From Deinococcus sedimenti (GTDB taxonomy: Bacteria; Deinococcota; Deinococci; Deinococcales; Deinococcaceae), in assembly GCF_014648135.1 (NCBI RefSeq), contig NZ_BMQN01000001.1, positions 1-64,000 on the forward strand: a stretch of DNA of 64,000 nucleotides, written 5' to 3'. Within the stretch, counting starts at the first letter, position 1; every line of letters starts with the position of its first letter. The position numbers and the translations under genes were made by a program. The notes below the pieces were generated by a model, which did not search any database, was not told where the DNA came from, and saw nothing but the letters and a program-made list of their open reading frames with translations. This document shows, in pieces, positions 12,504 to 21,242 of the stretch.

Positions 12504-12526
12504 ATTGTACGGGCCGCCCGTACAAT
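12504..12526. promoter_or_regulatory. Palindromic divergent promoter
   Basis: ATTGTACGGG-CCG-CCCGTACAAT is a perfect 23-bp palindrome. Each arm contains a TACAAT -10 element, one directed to the peroxiredoxin (7 nt from its ATG) and one to tilS-tadA (6 nt from its GTG). The two -10 hexamers are only 11 bp apart, so two polymerases could not bind at once. Confidence 0.8.
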
Positions 12527-12532
12527 GCGCCC

Positions 12533-14131
12533 GTGCCCGATCCCACCGAGTTCCTGCTGCGGCCCCTGCGCGAGTACGCGGGCGCCGTGGTGGTCGTGGG
12601 CGTGTCCGGCGGGGCGGACAGCGTGGCGCTGCTGCTGGCCCTGCGGCAGGCGGGCGCGCGGCCCGTGGCGGCGCACCTGGATCACGCCCTGCGGCCCGAT
12701 TCCGCGCGGGACGCCGCATGGGTGGAGACGCTCGCCGCGCGGCTGGACGTGCCGTTCGTGGGCGCGCGAGTGGACGTGGGCGCGGTCGCCGCCCGGCGCG
12801 GCTGGAACACTGAGGACGCCGCCCGCCGCCTGCGCTACGACTTCCTGGCCCGCACCGCGAAGGCGCATGGCGCGCCGGTCATCCTGACCGCTCACACCCG
12901 CCGCGATCAGGCGGAGACGGTCCTGACGGCCCTGCTGCGGGGCGAGGCGGTCCTGCACGGCATTCCCGCCGCGCGCGAGCGGGTGCGGCGGCCCTGGCTG
13001 GACGTGCCCCGCGCCGACCTGGAAACGTTCCTGCGCGCCCAGGGGCAGGACTGGCGCGAGGACCCCACCAACGACGACCCGGCGTACACCCGCGCGTGGC
13101 TGCGCCGCGACGTGATGCCCATCCTGACCGCCCGCTACCCTGCGCTGGAGGCCACCCTGGCCCGCGTGGCGCGGCATCAGGCACAGGACGATGACGCACT
13201 GACCAACCAAGCGGAGCGGATCACATCGCACCTGCCTCTGCGCGCCGTGCCGCCCGCCGTGCTGCGCCGCTGGTTGCGCGCCCGCCTGCGGGACGCAGGG
13301 CTGGACGCGCACGCCACGCACTTCGACACCCTAGCGGAGGCCCTGACGACGGGCGGCACCACGCACCTCGACCTGCCTGGCGCGCACCCCGTCACCGTCA
13401 CCGGGGGGAGGTTGCACCTGACCTCGCAGACGTACTCGGACCCCGACTTCCCCCTCCCGGACGGCTGGACGCGCCAAACCCGGCAGCCCGGCGACCGCAT
13501 CCACCTGCCCGGCGGCACCCGCAAGCTCAGCGACGTGCTGACCGACCGGCACGTGCCCCGCGCCGACCGCGACCGTGTGCCCCTGCTTGTCAGTGACGAG
13601 GGCGTGCAGTGGATCGGCCTCCAGCCGCCCGTCTGGGCCAGCGGAGCCCGGGAAAACGCCGCCCAGCCCCCCGACCCCCTGCATGCCGCGATGGGCGAGG
13701 CGCTGGCGCAGGCCCGGCAGGCCGCAGGCGCCCAGGAAGTCCCGGTCGGCGCCGTCATCCTCGGCCCGGACAGCACCGTGATCGGACGGGGGCGCAACAC
13801 CAGCCGAGAGCACGGCGACATGACCCGCCACGCCGAACTCCAGGCGCTGCGCGAGGCCGCCCGCACCCTCGGCACGCCCTACCTGACCGCCTGCACGCTG
13901 GTCGTCACCCTGGAACCCTGCCCCATGTGCCTCGGCGCGGCCCTCGAAGCGCGCATCGGACACATCGTCTACGGCGCCGCCAACCCGAAAGCAGGTGCGC
14001 TGGGTGGCGTCACCGACCTCCTCGCCGCGCACTGGGGGCATGCACCCCGGGTCACGCCCGGCATCCGCGCCCGCGAGGCCGCCCGCCTCCTGAAAGACGT
14101 GTTCAGCCAGTTGCGTGCCCAGCGGTCCTAG
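12533..14131 (+). CDS. tilS-tadA: Fused tRNA(Ile)-lysidine synthetase / tRNA adenosine deaminase
   Basis: 532 residues from GTG 12533, leaderless behind TACAAT 12521-12526. The N-terminal part is TilS: the PP-loop SGGADS at 25-30 and DQAETVL, then the C-terminal TilS domains (GDRIHLPGGTRKLSDV). It makes lysidine at C34 of tRNA-Ile(CAU). From about residue 381 the protein is TadA: HAE at 433-435 and PCPMC at 462-466 bind zinc and activate water for A34-to-inosine deamination in tRNA-Arg(ACG). Both halves act on wobble bases. The two are separate proteins in E. coli and Bacillus. Confidence 0.93.
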   Translation: MPDPTEFLLRPLREYAGAVVVVGVSGGADSVALLLALRQAGARPVAAHLDHALRPDSARDAAWVETLAARLDVPFVGARVDVGAVAARRGWNTEDAARRLRYDFLARTAKAHGAPVILTAHTRRDQAETVLTALLRGEAVLHGIPAARERVRRPWLDVPRADLETFLRAQGQDWREDPTNDDPAYTRAWLRRDVMPILTARYPALEATLARVARHQAQDDDALTNQAERITSHLPLRAVPPAVLRRWLRARLRDAGLDAHATHFDTLAEALTTGGTTHLDLPGAHPVTVTGGRLHLTSQTYSDPDFPLPDGWTRQTRQPGDRIHLPGGTRKLSDVLTDRHVPRADRDRVPLLVSDEGVQWIGLQPPVWASGARENAAQPPDPLHAAMGEALAQARQAAGAQEVPVGAVILGPDSTVIGRGRNTSREHGDMTRHAELQALREAARTLGTPYLTACTLVVTLEPCPMCLGAALEARIGHIVYGAANPKAGALGGVTDLLAAHWGHAPRVTPGIRAREAARLLKDVFSQLRAQRS

Positions 14132-14310
14132 CGTTTCAGCGCCGCGAGGGACGCCTGAAGCGCCTGGAACTGCGCAGCAGTCAGGCCCAGTCGCGCCGCG
14201 TTCGCCTCGTCCTCGGCGGTCCCGTGCCGGACGATCAGCTCGTGCCGGGACAACCGCGCCAGGTCATTGTCCGTGGGGCCGGTGTGCAGTCCGGGAATCT
14301 CGACTCGCAT
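14128..14310 (-). CDS. Small hypothetical protein
   Basis: 60 residues, mostly helical, with a C-terminal LGLTAAQFQALQASLAALKR. AAGGTGA precedes the ATG by 3-5 nt, and TAAGGT in the same place could instead be a -10. Its end overlaps the end of tilS-tadA by 4 bp in convergent orientation. The family is not recognised. Confidence 0.6.
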   Translation of the reverse strand: MRVEIPGLHTGPTDNDLARLSRHELIVRHGTAEDEANAARLGLTAAQFQALQASLAALKR

Positions 14311-14381
14311 GCGTCACCTTACCCGCCCCACTCCGGGCGCCGCATCCGCCGACTGGCCGACCCCGCCGCCTGCGGGTGTGC

Positions 14382-15155
14382 TCAGCTGCTGCACCCGCCG
14401 CCACCGCAGCTGGACCCGCCGCCACCGCAACTGCTGTCACTGCCGGGCGCGCAGTCGCCACCGCCGGAGGTGCCGCCGATCCAGGTCATGCCCGAGTCCC
14501 CATCAGGGCGGCGACGCAGGCCAGTGGACCAGAGGGCTGGAGGGGTGAGGGTCAGGATCAGCAGCGCGATGAGACCCGCGCCCAGGGCCAGCAGCAGCGC
14601 CACGTGACTCCAGGCGAAGGTCAGGCCCGTGACGACCGCCACGCCCAGCGCCAGCCACAGGCCCGAGCGGCGCGCGCTGCCCTGCACATGTTCCCGCTGG
14701 GGACGCGCGCGGCGCGGGTCCGGCCAGATGTCCGCCGGCGGCTGCTCCCCGAAGGTGCGGGCGTAGGCGTCCAGCGTCGCCTCGTACTGCGCGCGGAAGC
14801 GGGCCGCGTCGCCCGGCTGGCCGCTGCCGGGCTCGTGGTGCAGCGGCGCGGGCAGCAGCGGCGTCAGGCGCTCCCAGTAGTCGCGGGTGAACAGCAGGTG
14901 CAGGTGCCAGACCTCGTCCACGACCGCGGACGGCGTGACCGGCGCGCCCAGCGTGGACAGCAGCAGGAACCGGCGGTACTCCTGCGCGGCGCGCTGCGCG
15001 TAGGCGGGCGTCCAGCGCTGCTCGCGGCTCACGCGGGCCAGCAGGCCGTCCGGCAGCGCGTACGCGCGCAGCTCGTCCCACAACGGGGGCAGCAGGGGCA
15101 GGGTGGGGAGGTTCGGGGTGACATTCAGCTGACCGCTCATTCGTTCCTGGCTCAT
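14382..15155 (-). CDS. Glycine-rich-tail membrane protein (GRDP-like)
   Basis: 257 residues from the ATG at 15155 (AGGGAG upstream). The N-terminal half shows VVDEVWHLHLLFTRDYWE, the W-H-x-H pattern of the glycine-rich-domain (GRDP/TIGR04222-like) family. Two adjacent membrane helices follow (LWLALGVAVVTGLTFAW and a Leu/Ile-rich segment). The tail is Cys, Gly and Ser only (SSCGGGGSSCGGGGCSS). The tail probably binds metal or is exposed at the membrane face. Function unknown. Confidence 0.7.
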   Translation of the reverse strand: MSQERMSGQLNVTPNLPTLPLLPPLWDELRAYALPDGLLARVSREQRWTPAYAQRAAQEYRRFLLLSTLGAPVTPSAVVDEVWHLHLLFTRDYWERLTPLLPAPLHHEPGSGQPGDAARFRAQYEATLDAYARTFGEQPPADIWPDPRRARPQREHVQGSARRSGLWLALGVAVVTGLTFAWSHVALLLALGAGLIALLILTLTPPALWSTGLRRRPDGDSGMTWIGGTSGGGDCAPGSDSSCGGGGSSCGGGGCSS

Positions 15156-15256
15156 GGCCCACTCCCTGACGGGACACGGCTTGCCGGTCGGCCTGGACGG
15201 CCTCCACGCTGGTAATCCCGTCACGATCAGCGTGCCTGGACTGTGTCAGGCGCCCG

Positions 15257-16354
15257 TCAGCCCACCCGCGCCGACCCGTCCGCCATGACCTGCGCGTACG
15301 CCTCCCGCACCGCCGCCACCAGCTGATCCCCGCTCAGGACGCCACGCAGGTCCAGCATGCTGACGATCTCATGCGGGTCCAGCGACGGATTGCCGCACGC
15401 GCGCAGCAGCGCGTAATGCACCACGCTCGTCCCCGGCCGCGCCCCGCCCGCCGGGGTCCACGCCTCGCGCAGGCGCGGCAGCAGCAGCGACGCGAAGCGC
15501 ACCACCTCGCCCTCATGCCGCCGCAACTCCTTCTGCAACGCCCCCACCGAGTGCACCCCGACGTAATGCAGCAGGCTCGCCAGTCGCTGCGGCCGCTCCG
15601 GGTCCGGCCAGTCCGTCAGGAGCAGTACGTTCAGCGCCGCCGCCACCTGCTGATCCAGATCCCGCACCGGCGCCACCCCCAGCAGGTGCTTCATGCTGGG
15701 CGCGTCCACGAACACCGCGTCCGGCGCGTCCACCACCCGCGCAGGCAGCGTCGCCGCGTACTGCTGCGACAGGCGGTGCAGGGTCATGAACTCCTCGTCC
15801 GCCATCTCCAGCAGACCCGCCAGCCGGTAGAAGCGGCGCTGCACCTCCCGCGGAATCGCCTCACGGTTCTTGTACCCCAGGTCATGCTCGATCTCCGCCC
15901 ACGCGTGCTGGAGGATCGACCGGATCTGCACCTCGAACTTCAGGCCCGCGAACTCCGACAGGTCCGGCGAGTCCGGCCCCACCTGCACCACGTAATGCAC
16001 GCCCATGTACCCGAAGCGGTCCGGGTCGTGCATCTTGCTCTTGTCGATCGAGTTCTCCCAGTCGATCTCGTGATGCTCCTCCAGCAGGCGCGACACGACC
16101 CCCACATCCGACTCGAAGTACGTGATCACGCGCACCGCCACCAGATCCGTCACGTCCGCCAGGGACGCGTACCGGCCCGGCTTGCGCCGCAGCTTGTCCT
16201 CCAGACTCGCGCGTTTCTTCACGCGGGCCGTCACGTGATGGATGTTCAGGCCCGCCCCGGCGATCAGGCGGGCCGTGTGCGCCACCGCCGCGTCCCGTAA
16301 GCCCTCGAAGGTCCTGCACCCGTCCTCGTACTCCTGGAGTAGCTGACCGTTCAT
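15257..16354 (-). CDS. RelA/SpoT-domain alarmone synthetase
   Basis: 365 residues from the ATG at 16354 (TAAGCT at 16363-16368). The N-terminal 210 residues are a RelA/SpoT synthetase domain: [35 protein letters not shown] and [18 protein letters not shown], the last carrying the catalytic Glu/Gln-rich strand. There is no HD hydrolase, TGS or ACT domain, so this is a small-alarmone-synthetase-like protein with a private helical C-terminal domain. It would make (p)ppGpp from GTP or GDP and ATP. Divergent from the amidase gene. Confidence 0.88.
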   Translation of the reverse strand: MNGQLLQEYEDGCRTFEGLRDAAVAHTARLIAGAGLNIHHVTARVKKRASLEDKLRRKPGRYASLADVTDLVAVRVITYFESDVGVVSRLLEEHHEIDWENSIDKSKMHDPDRFGYMGVHYVVQVGPDSPDLSEFAGLKFEVQIRSILQHAWAEIEHDLGYKNREAIPREVQRRFYRLAGLLEMADEEFMTLHRLSQQYAATLPARVVDAPDAVFVDAPSMKHLLGVAPVRDLDQQVAAALNVLLLTDWPDPERPQRLASLLHYVGVHSVGALQKELRRHEGEVVRFASLLLPRLREAWTPAGGARPGTSVVHYALLRACGNPSLDPHEIVSMLDLRGVLSGDQLVAAVREAYAQVMADGSARVG

Positions 16355-16438
16355 GTGCCCCCAGCTTAATCCTGCGCGTGGCCCGCCTGGCGCGCAGGTC
16401 CACACCCGCGCCCCCGGCGCCGCGTGCTATCCCCAGAC

Positions 16439-18247
16439 ATGCGCCCCGCCCTGCCCGCCCTGCTCCTGGGCACCGCCCTGCTGACCCTCGGCGCGGCCCC
16501 CGCCGCCACCCCCACTGCGGTTCCCGGCATCCTCGTCGCGTACCCCCCCGACGGGCACCGGGTCGCGTTCGACTACGTCATTCTGGAGGGCATGGTCCCG
16601 CCCGGCGCGACCCTCACGGTCAGCGGCACGCCCGTCCCCACCGGCCCCGACGGGCTGTACATCAGCTGGTTTCCGCTCAAGCCTGGCGTGAACGACCTGC
16701 GCCTGATCGCCCGCACCCCCGCCCGCCCCGGCCAGAGCGCCCGCAGCACCACCCGCATCCTGCGCGTCACCCGCACCGTCCCCCGCACGCTGCCCGCCGC
16801 GCCCACCACCATCACCCGCGCCAGCATCACGCCCGCGCAGCCCACCGAACTGTGGGACCCCGCCGGGGACACCCCCCAGGACCGGCAGATCCCCGTGCGC
16901 TTCCAGGGCAGCCCCGGCGGCCGCGCCAGCGCCCGCATCGCAGGCCTGCCCGCCCAACCCCTGCGCGAAGGCCCCGCCGGAACGTACAGCGGCACCCTCG
17001 ACGTGCCCCCCACCGCCCGCCTGAGCAGCGCCGCCCTCACCGTCACCCTCACCGGCCGCGACGGTCGCACCACCAGCGCCCCCGCCCCCGGCCGGGTCAC
17101 CAGCGCCCCTGGCACCGCCCGCACCGTCACCACCCCACCCGGCACCATCCCCGGCCCCGGCCTGAACGCCAGCAGCACCCGCCTCACCACCACCCAGGGC
17201 GCGCCGCTGCTGTACCCCCGCGACGGCACCACGTACCGCGCCGTCGGCCGCGTCGGCCCCGACCTGCGCGTCCGCCTCGCTCCCGGCGTCAGCGCCCTGA
17301 TCACCGCCGCGCAGACCACCCCCACCGGCTTCACGCCGCCCCCCGCCCCAGGCGGGGGCCCCCTCACCCTCAGCAGCACCCCCGACCAGTTCCAGCTGCA
17401 CCTCCCGCTCGGCACCGCCCGGCCCCCCTTCACCCTCACCCAGACCGGCGAACGCACCCTGCGGCTCACCCTGTACGCCACACCCAGCCAGCCCCTCACC
17501 GTAGCCGAGGCGGGCGACCCCCACCTCGCCCGCCTCCACCTCAGCACCCCCACCCCCGGCGTCACCCACATCGACCTCACCCTCCACGCCCCCATCCGGG
17601 GCTTCCACGCCGACCACGACGACCAGGGCCTCCTCCTCACCGCCCGACAACCCCCCACCCCCGACCCCACCCAACCCCTGCTGGGCCGCGTCATCACCCT
17701 CGACCCCGGCCACGGCGGCATGCAGAACGGCGGCGCGGGCAGCCTCGGCACGCCCGAGAAGAACCTCAACCTCCCCATCGCCCTCATGACCGCCCAGCTG
17801 CTCGAAGCGCAGGGCGCCACCGTCACCCTCACCCGCGACACCGACACCACCCTCGACCTCTACGACCGCGGCCTGATCGCCGAACAGGTTGGCAGCGACC
17901 TCCTCGTCAGCATCCACGCCAACGCCCTCCCCGACGGCCGCGACCCCCGCGGCACCCGCGGACCCGAGATCTACTACACCCACCAGCAGGCCAGAGGCGC
18001 CGCGCAGGCCATCCTCGGTGCCCTTCGCACCCAACTCCCCGACCTCGGCCCCGGCGCCGGACTCAAACCCGACGCCGACCTCGCCCTCACCCGCCCCACC
18101 ACCCAACCCAGCCTGCTCGTGGAAACCGGGTACCTCACCGACCCCGGCAACCTCCGCCTCCTCAACAGCCCAGACGGACAGCGGCGCGTCGCGCAGGCCA
18201 TCGCCGACGGCATCAGCGCGTACTACGCGGGGCTGGCGGGACGGTAG
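16439..18247 (+). CDS. Secreted N-acetylmuramoyl-L-alanine amidase (Amidase_3)
   Basis: 602 residues. A signal peptide (LLLGTALLTLGAAPAA) is followed by a long Pro/Thr-rich beta region similar to AMIN and SH3 segments. The C-terminal zinc amidase has DPGHGG at 422-427, EKNLNL, SIHANA and VETGYL, which supply the metal ligands and the catalytic Glu. It cleaves the bond between MurNAc and the stem peptide in cell separation or wall turnover. A possible -10 (TGCTAT, 16425-16430) ends 8 nt before the chosen ATG; a GTG five codons earlier is an alternative. Confidence 0.88.
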   Translation: MRPALPALLLGTALLTLGAAPAATPTAVPGILVAYPPDGHRVAFDYVILEGMVPPGATLTVSGTPVPTGPDGLYISWFPLKPGVNDLRLIARTPARPGQSARSTTRILRVTRTVPRTLPAAPTTITRASITPAQPTELWDPAGDTPQDRQIPVRFQGSPGGRASARIAGLPAQPLREGPAGTYSGTLDVPPTARLSSAALTVTLTGRDGRTTSAPAPGRVTSAPGTARTVTTPPGTIPGPGLNASSTRLTTTQGAPLLYPRDGTTYRAVGRVGPDLRVRLAPGVSALITAAQTTPTGFTPPPAPGGGPLTLSSTPDQFQLHLPLGTARPPFTLTQTGERTLRLTLYATPSQPLTVAEAGDPHLARLHLSTPTPGVTHIDLTLHAPIRGFHADHDDQGLLLTARQPPTPDPTQPLLGRVITLDPGHGGMQNGGAGSLGTPEKNLNLPIALMTAQLLEAQGATVTLTRDTDTTLDLYDRGLIAEQVGSDLLVSIHANALPDGRDPRGTRGPEIYYTHQQARGAAQAILGALRTQLPDLGPGAGLKPDADLALTRPTTQPSLLVETGYLTDPGNLRLLNSPDGQRRVAQAIADGISAYYAGLAGR

Positions 18248-18873
18248 GGATTCGGGGGTGGTGTTGGCTGGTCTGCGCTTGCGGCGGGCTGCCCCACCCC
18301 CCAGCCCCCTACCCCAGAGGGGCAGGGGGGGCTTACGTTGGCACTGGGCAAGAGATTCGACTTGGGCGGCGTGTTTGTTTCGGGCGGTGGCGTGTCCGGC
18401 TTCGACGCCATCCTCTGCCCCTCTCGTAGGCCCGCGCGCTGCGCGCACGACGGCCGGTGGTGGTCTGCGGTCAGATGGTCGGTGGGATGCTTCGCGCCGC
18501 TGATCGACTTTCAAAAGACTGCTTTGGCAGAAGCCAAAAAAGTAGAACCTGCTGGGCCACGCCAGGGTGTAGTGCCACCCCATCGTCGTGGCAGAGGAGC
18601 CCGTCGTGCGCGCAGCGCGCGGGGCGCCCGCAGCGAACCCGGAGGCATGCAGGCACATCAGTGGCCGAACCCGCCAGTCACCCACCGACCACCTCCGAGA
18701 AAGACCTGCCGAGCACAGCGAAAACGCCCCCGCCCCTCAGGGGTAGGGGGCTGGGGGGTGGGGAGGCACGCCACAGGCGCAGCCCCGCCCCCCGCCGGGG
18801 TGGGTCGCGGGTGGTGGGGGCGTTCAGCCTTTCCCACAGTTCATGTGCCGGTGCTCCTGTTACTTTCGGGGGC
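18248..18873. repeat. Gene-free stretch built from inverted repeats
   Basis: No credible ORF. A 24-bp sequence CCCCACCCCCCAGCCCCCTA plus CCCC at 18292-18315 recurs inverted at 18740-18763, each copy adjoining a small CCCC/GGGG hairpin. A 23-bp sequence at 18431-18453 recurs inverted at 18601-18623. TGGTCGGTGGG near 18477 recurs inverted near 18683. The central part (about 18500-18545) is AT-richer. The whole looks like dispersed repeat copies or a decayed small element. The end of the stretch holds the SDR promoter. Confidence 0.75.
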
Positions 18874-19560
18874 ATGAGTGTTCGTCCGGTGACGGTGGTG
18901 ACGGGTGCGGCGGGTGGGATCGGGGCGGCGCTGGCGCGGGAGCTGGCGGCGGGGCATGACCTGATCCTGTCGGGCCGGAACGTGGGGGCGCTGGAGGCCC
19001 TGTGCGCGGAGGTGGGAGGGACGCCGCTGGTGCTGGACCTGACCCGCCCGGAGTCGTTCGAGGCGGCGCTGGCGGGGCTGGGGCGCGTGTCGAACGTGGT
19101 GCACAACGCCGGGGTGGTGGAGCTGGGCGCGGTGGCGGAGCAGCCGCATGCGGTGTGGTCGCACACGCTGGCGGTGAACGTGGTGGCCCCGGCGGAACTG
19201 ACGCGTCTGCTGCTGCCGCGCGTGCGCGCCGAGCGGGGCTCGGTGGTGTTCGTGAACAGCGGCGCGGGCCTGCGCGCGAACGCGGGCTGGGGCAGCTACG
19301 CGGCGAGCAAGTTCGCCCTGAAGGCCCTGGCGGACGCGCTGCGTGAGGAGGAGGCCGCGCATGGCGTGCGGGTCACGAGCGTGTATCCGGGTCGCACGGC
19401 GACGCCCATGCAGCAGAAGGTGAGGGCGCAGGAGGGCGCGCCGTACACCCCGGAGTCGTTCGTGCGGCCGGAGTCGGTGGCGGCGCTGATCGCGTTCGCG
19501 TTGAACGCGCCACGGGACGCGCTGCTGCCGGACCTGAGCGTCCGCCCTGGGCCGCAGTGA
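18874..19560 (+). CDS. Short-chain dehydrogenase/reductase
   Basis: 228 residues. TGAAGGIG at 10-17 binds NAD(P), NNAG is replaced by VVHNAG, the active site is NSGAG...YAASK (Ser, Tyr, Lys), and VYPGRTATPM follows. Substrate unknown. TACTTT (18861-18866) ends 7 nt before the ATG, so it is probably leaderless. The stop overlaps the start of the next gene by 4 bp (GTGA). Confidence 0.9.
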   Translation: MSVRPVTVVTGAAGGIGAALARELAAGHDLILSGRNVGALEALCAEVGGTPLVLDLTRPESFEAALAGLGRVSNVVHNAGVVELGAVAEQPHAVWSHTLAVNVVAPAELTRLLLPRVRAERGSVVFVNSGAGLRANAGWGSYAASKFALKALADALREEEAAHGVRVTSVYPGRTATPMQQKVRAQEGAPYTPESFVRPESVAALIAFALNAPRDALLPDLSVRPGPQ

Positions 19561-20573
19561 GTGGGGCGGAGGTTCCCGCGCCGCGTGCGGGTGAGGTCGT
19601 GCCGGGCCTGTGGGACGTGCTGGTCGTGGGGGCGGGCCCGGCGGGCCTGAGTGCGGCGTTGACGCTGGGCCGCTCGCGGCGGCGGGTGCTGCTGCTGGAC
19701 GGCGGGCCGCCCCGCAACGCGAGCGTATCGGCGGGGCACGGCCTCCTGACCCGTGACGGGATCAGCCCCGAAGAACTGAAGGCGGCGGCCCTGGCGGACC
19801 TGGAACCGTACGACGTGACGGTCCGCGTGGACTGTGCGCGCGAGGTCCGGCGGGTGGGCGAGTGCTTCGACGTGCGCGTCGGGGACGCGTGGCAGCGGAC
19901 GCGGGTGCTGGTGTTCGCGACGGGCGTGCGGGACATCCTGCCGCCGGTGCCGGGGTTGCGGGAACGCTGGGGGCAGGGCGTGTTCCACTGCCCGTACTGC
20001 GACGGCTGGGAGCACGAGGGCCGCGCCCTGGCCGTGTACGGCTCCGGGCAGTCGGCGCATCACCTCGCCCTGACGGTGCGGGCGTGGTCGCCCCGCGTGA
20101 CGCTGCTGTGCGACGGGGACCCGTGCCTGACGCCCGAGCAGTCGCTGGATCTGCAGCGGGTGGGCGTGGCGGTCCGCACGTGGCCGGTGCGCCGCGTGAG
20201 TGGCGGCCCGCTGGAGGACGCCCCGGTGTGCGTGTCGTTCGTGGGTGCCCCGCCCCTGAGCGTGGACGCGGTGTTCATCGCGCCCGAGCAGCAGGGTGGC
20301 AGCCACCTGCCGGCCGCGCTGGGCTGCGCGCTGGACGAGAAGGGCCGCGTGACCGTGGACGGCAATCTGGAAACCACTCTGCCGGGCGTGTTCGCGATCG
20401 GGGACATGACGGGCGCGCCGCAGTACGTGGTGCAGGCGGCGGCGGCGGGCATGCACGCGGCGCAGGTGATCAACACGCGCCTGATCCACGCGGCGGTGCA
20501 CTCCATGGGCGCGGCGTTCCACAAGAGCCCGGAGGACGAGGGGGTCCGCGATCCCGCCAGCCGTGACGAGTAA
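19557..20573 (+). CDS. Thioredoxin-reductase-like FAD oxidoreductase
   Basis: 338 residues starting at GTG. The FAD-binding GAGPAGLSAA is near the N-terminus, the redox-active pair is CPYC in HCPYCDGWEH, and the NADPH site reads VYGSGQSAHH, where the usual GGG/GGx is altered. GDMTGAPQYVVQAAAAG closes FAD binding. Similar proteins are called thioredoxin reductase or bacillithiol/thiol reductase-like; the partner is not identifiable. Translationally coupled to the SDR upstream. Confidence 0.88.
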   Translation: MSGAEVPAPRAGEVVPGLWDVLVVGAGPAGLSAALTLGRSRRRVLLLDGGPPRNASVSAGHGLLTRDGISPEELKAAALADLEPYDVTVRVDCAREVRRVGECFDVRVGDAWQRTRVLVFATGVRDILPPVPGLRERWGQGVFHCPYCDGWEHEGRALAVYGSGQSAHHLALTVRAWSPRVTLLCDGDPCLTPEQSLDLQRVGVAVRTWPVRRVSGGPLEDAPVCVSFVGAPPLSVDAVFIAPEQQGGSHLPAALGCALDEKGRVTVDGNLETTLPGVFAIGDMTGAPQYVVQAAAAGMHAAQVINTRLIHAAVHSMGAAFHKSPEDEGVRDPASRDE

Positions 20574-20582
20574 GATACTCAT

Positions 20583-21242
20583 GTGAGTATTAAGGCGATC
20601 CTGTTCGATCTGGACGGCACCCTGCACGACCGCGCCGTCACGCTGCGCGCGTGGCTGGCCGGGCACGTCCGGCAGTTCGGCCTCCCGGCCGGGTACGCCG
20701 AGCGCTTCCTGGAACTGGAGGACCACGGCTACCGCCCGAAGGCGGAGGTGATCCCGCAACTCGTGCAGGAGTTCGCCCTGCCGCACGACCCACGCACCCT
20801 GCTGGACACCTACGCGGGACACGTGCAGCACGCCGTGCCGATGGCCCACGCGCCCGCCGTCCTGCGCGAACTGCGCGCCCGGGGCGTGCGGGTGGGGGTC
20901 GTCACGAACGGCTGGGAGAACCTCCAGCGCACCTGCGTGGACCGCTGCGGCCTGACGGGACTGATCGACGACCTCGTCATCAGTAAGGCGGTTGGTCTCA
21001 GCAAACCCGCCCCGGCGATCTATCGGCTGGCGCTGGACCGCCTGGGCGTCCACGCGGATCAGGCGTGGTTCGTGGGCGACTCGCCCCGCAACGACATCGC
21101 CGGACCGCAGGCGGTGGGCCTGCGCGCCGCGTGGCTGCCCACCACCCACCCCCTGCGCGGCGAGGAGCCGGACGCCACGCTCGATGATCTGCGCGGCGTC
21201 CTCAGCCTGCCCGGACTGTCTGTGACTGGAAGCGGGCGCTGA
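20583..21242 (+). CDS. HAD-superfamily phosphatase
   Basis: 219 residues. Motif I is FDLDGTLHD (Asp9 nucleophile, Asp11), motif II is VVTNG, motif III is SKAVGLSKPAPAI, and motif IV is VGDSPRNDIAG. A four-helix cap lies between I and II. Cytoplasmic small-molecule phosphatase with unknown substrate. The start is GTG 20583: TAAGAT at 20571-20576 is 6 nt upstream and includes the stop codon of the preceding gene. The 3' end overlaps proS by 41 bp on the opposite strand. Confidence 0.9.
   Translation: MSIKAILFDLDGTLHDRAVTLRAWLAGHVRQFGLPAGYAERFLELEDHGYRPKAEVIPQLVQEFALPHDPRTLLDTYAGHVQHAVPMAHAPAVLRELRARGVRVGVVTNGWENLQRTCVDRCGLTGLIDDLVISKAVGLSKPAPAIYRLALDRLGVHADQAWFVGDSPRNDIAGPQAVGLRAAWLPTTHPLRGEEPDATLDDLRGVLSLPGLSVTGSGR

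Noticed and set aside
16378..18429. 683-codon plus-strand frame overlapping the amidase gene
   Set aside because: Composition is Arg/Pro/His-rich repeats typical of a shifted frame of Pro/Thr-rich coding sequence; the amidase frame carries all catalytic motifs.
18530..18545. TTTGGC-AGAA-GCCAAA as an intrinsic terminator
   Set aside because: The hairpin is followed by A residues on plus and has the T-run on the wrong side on minus, so it cannot act as a standard terminator for either strand.
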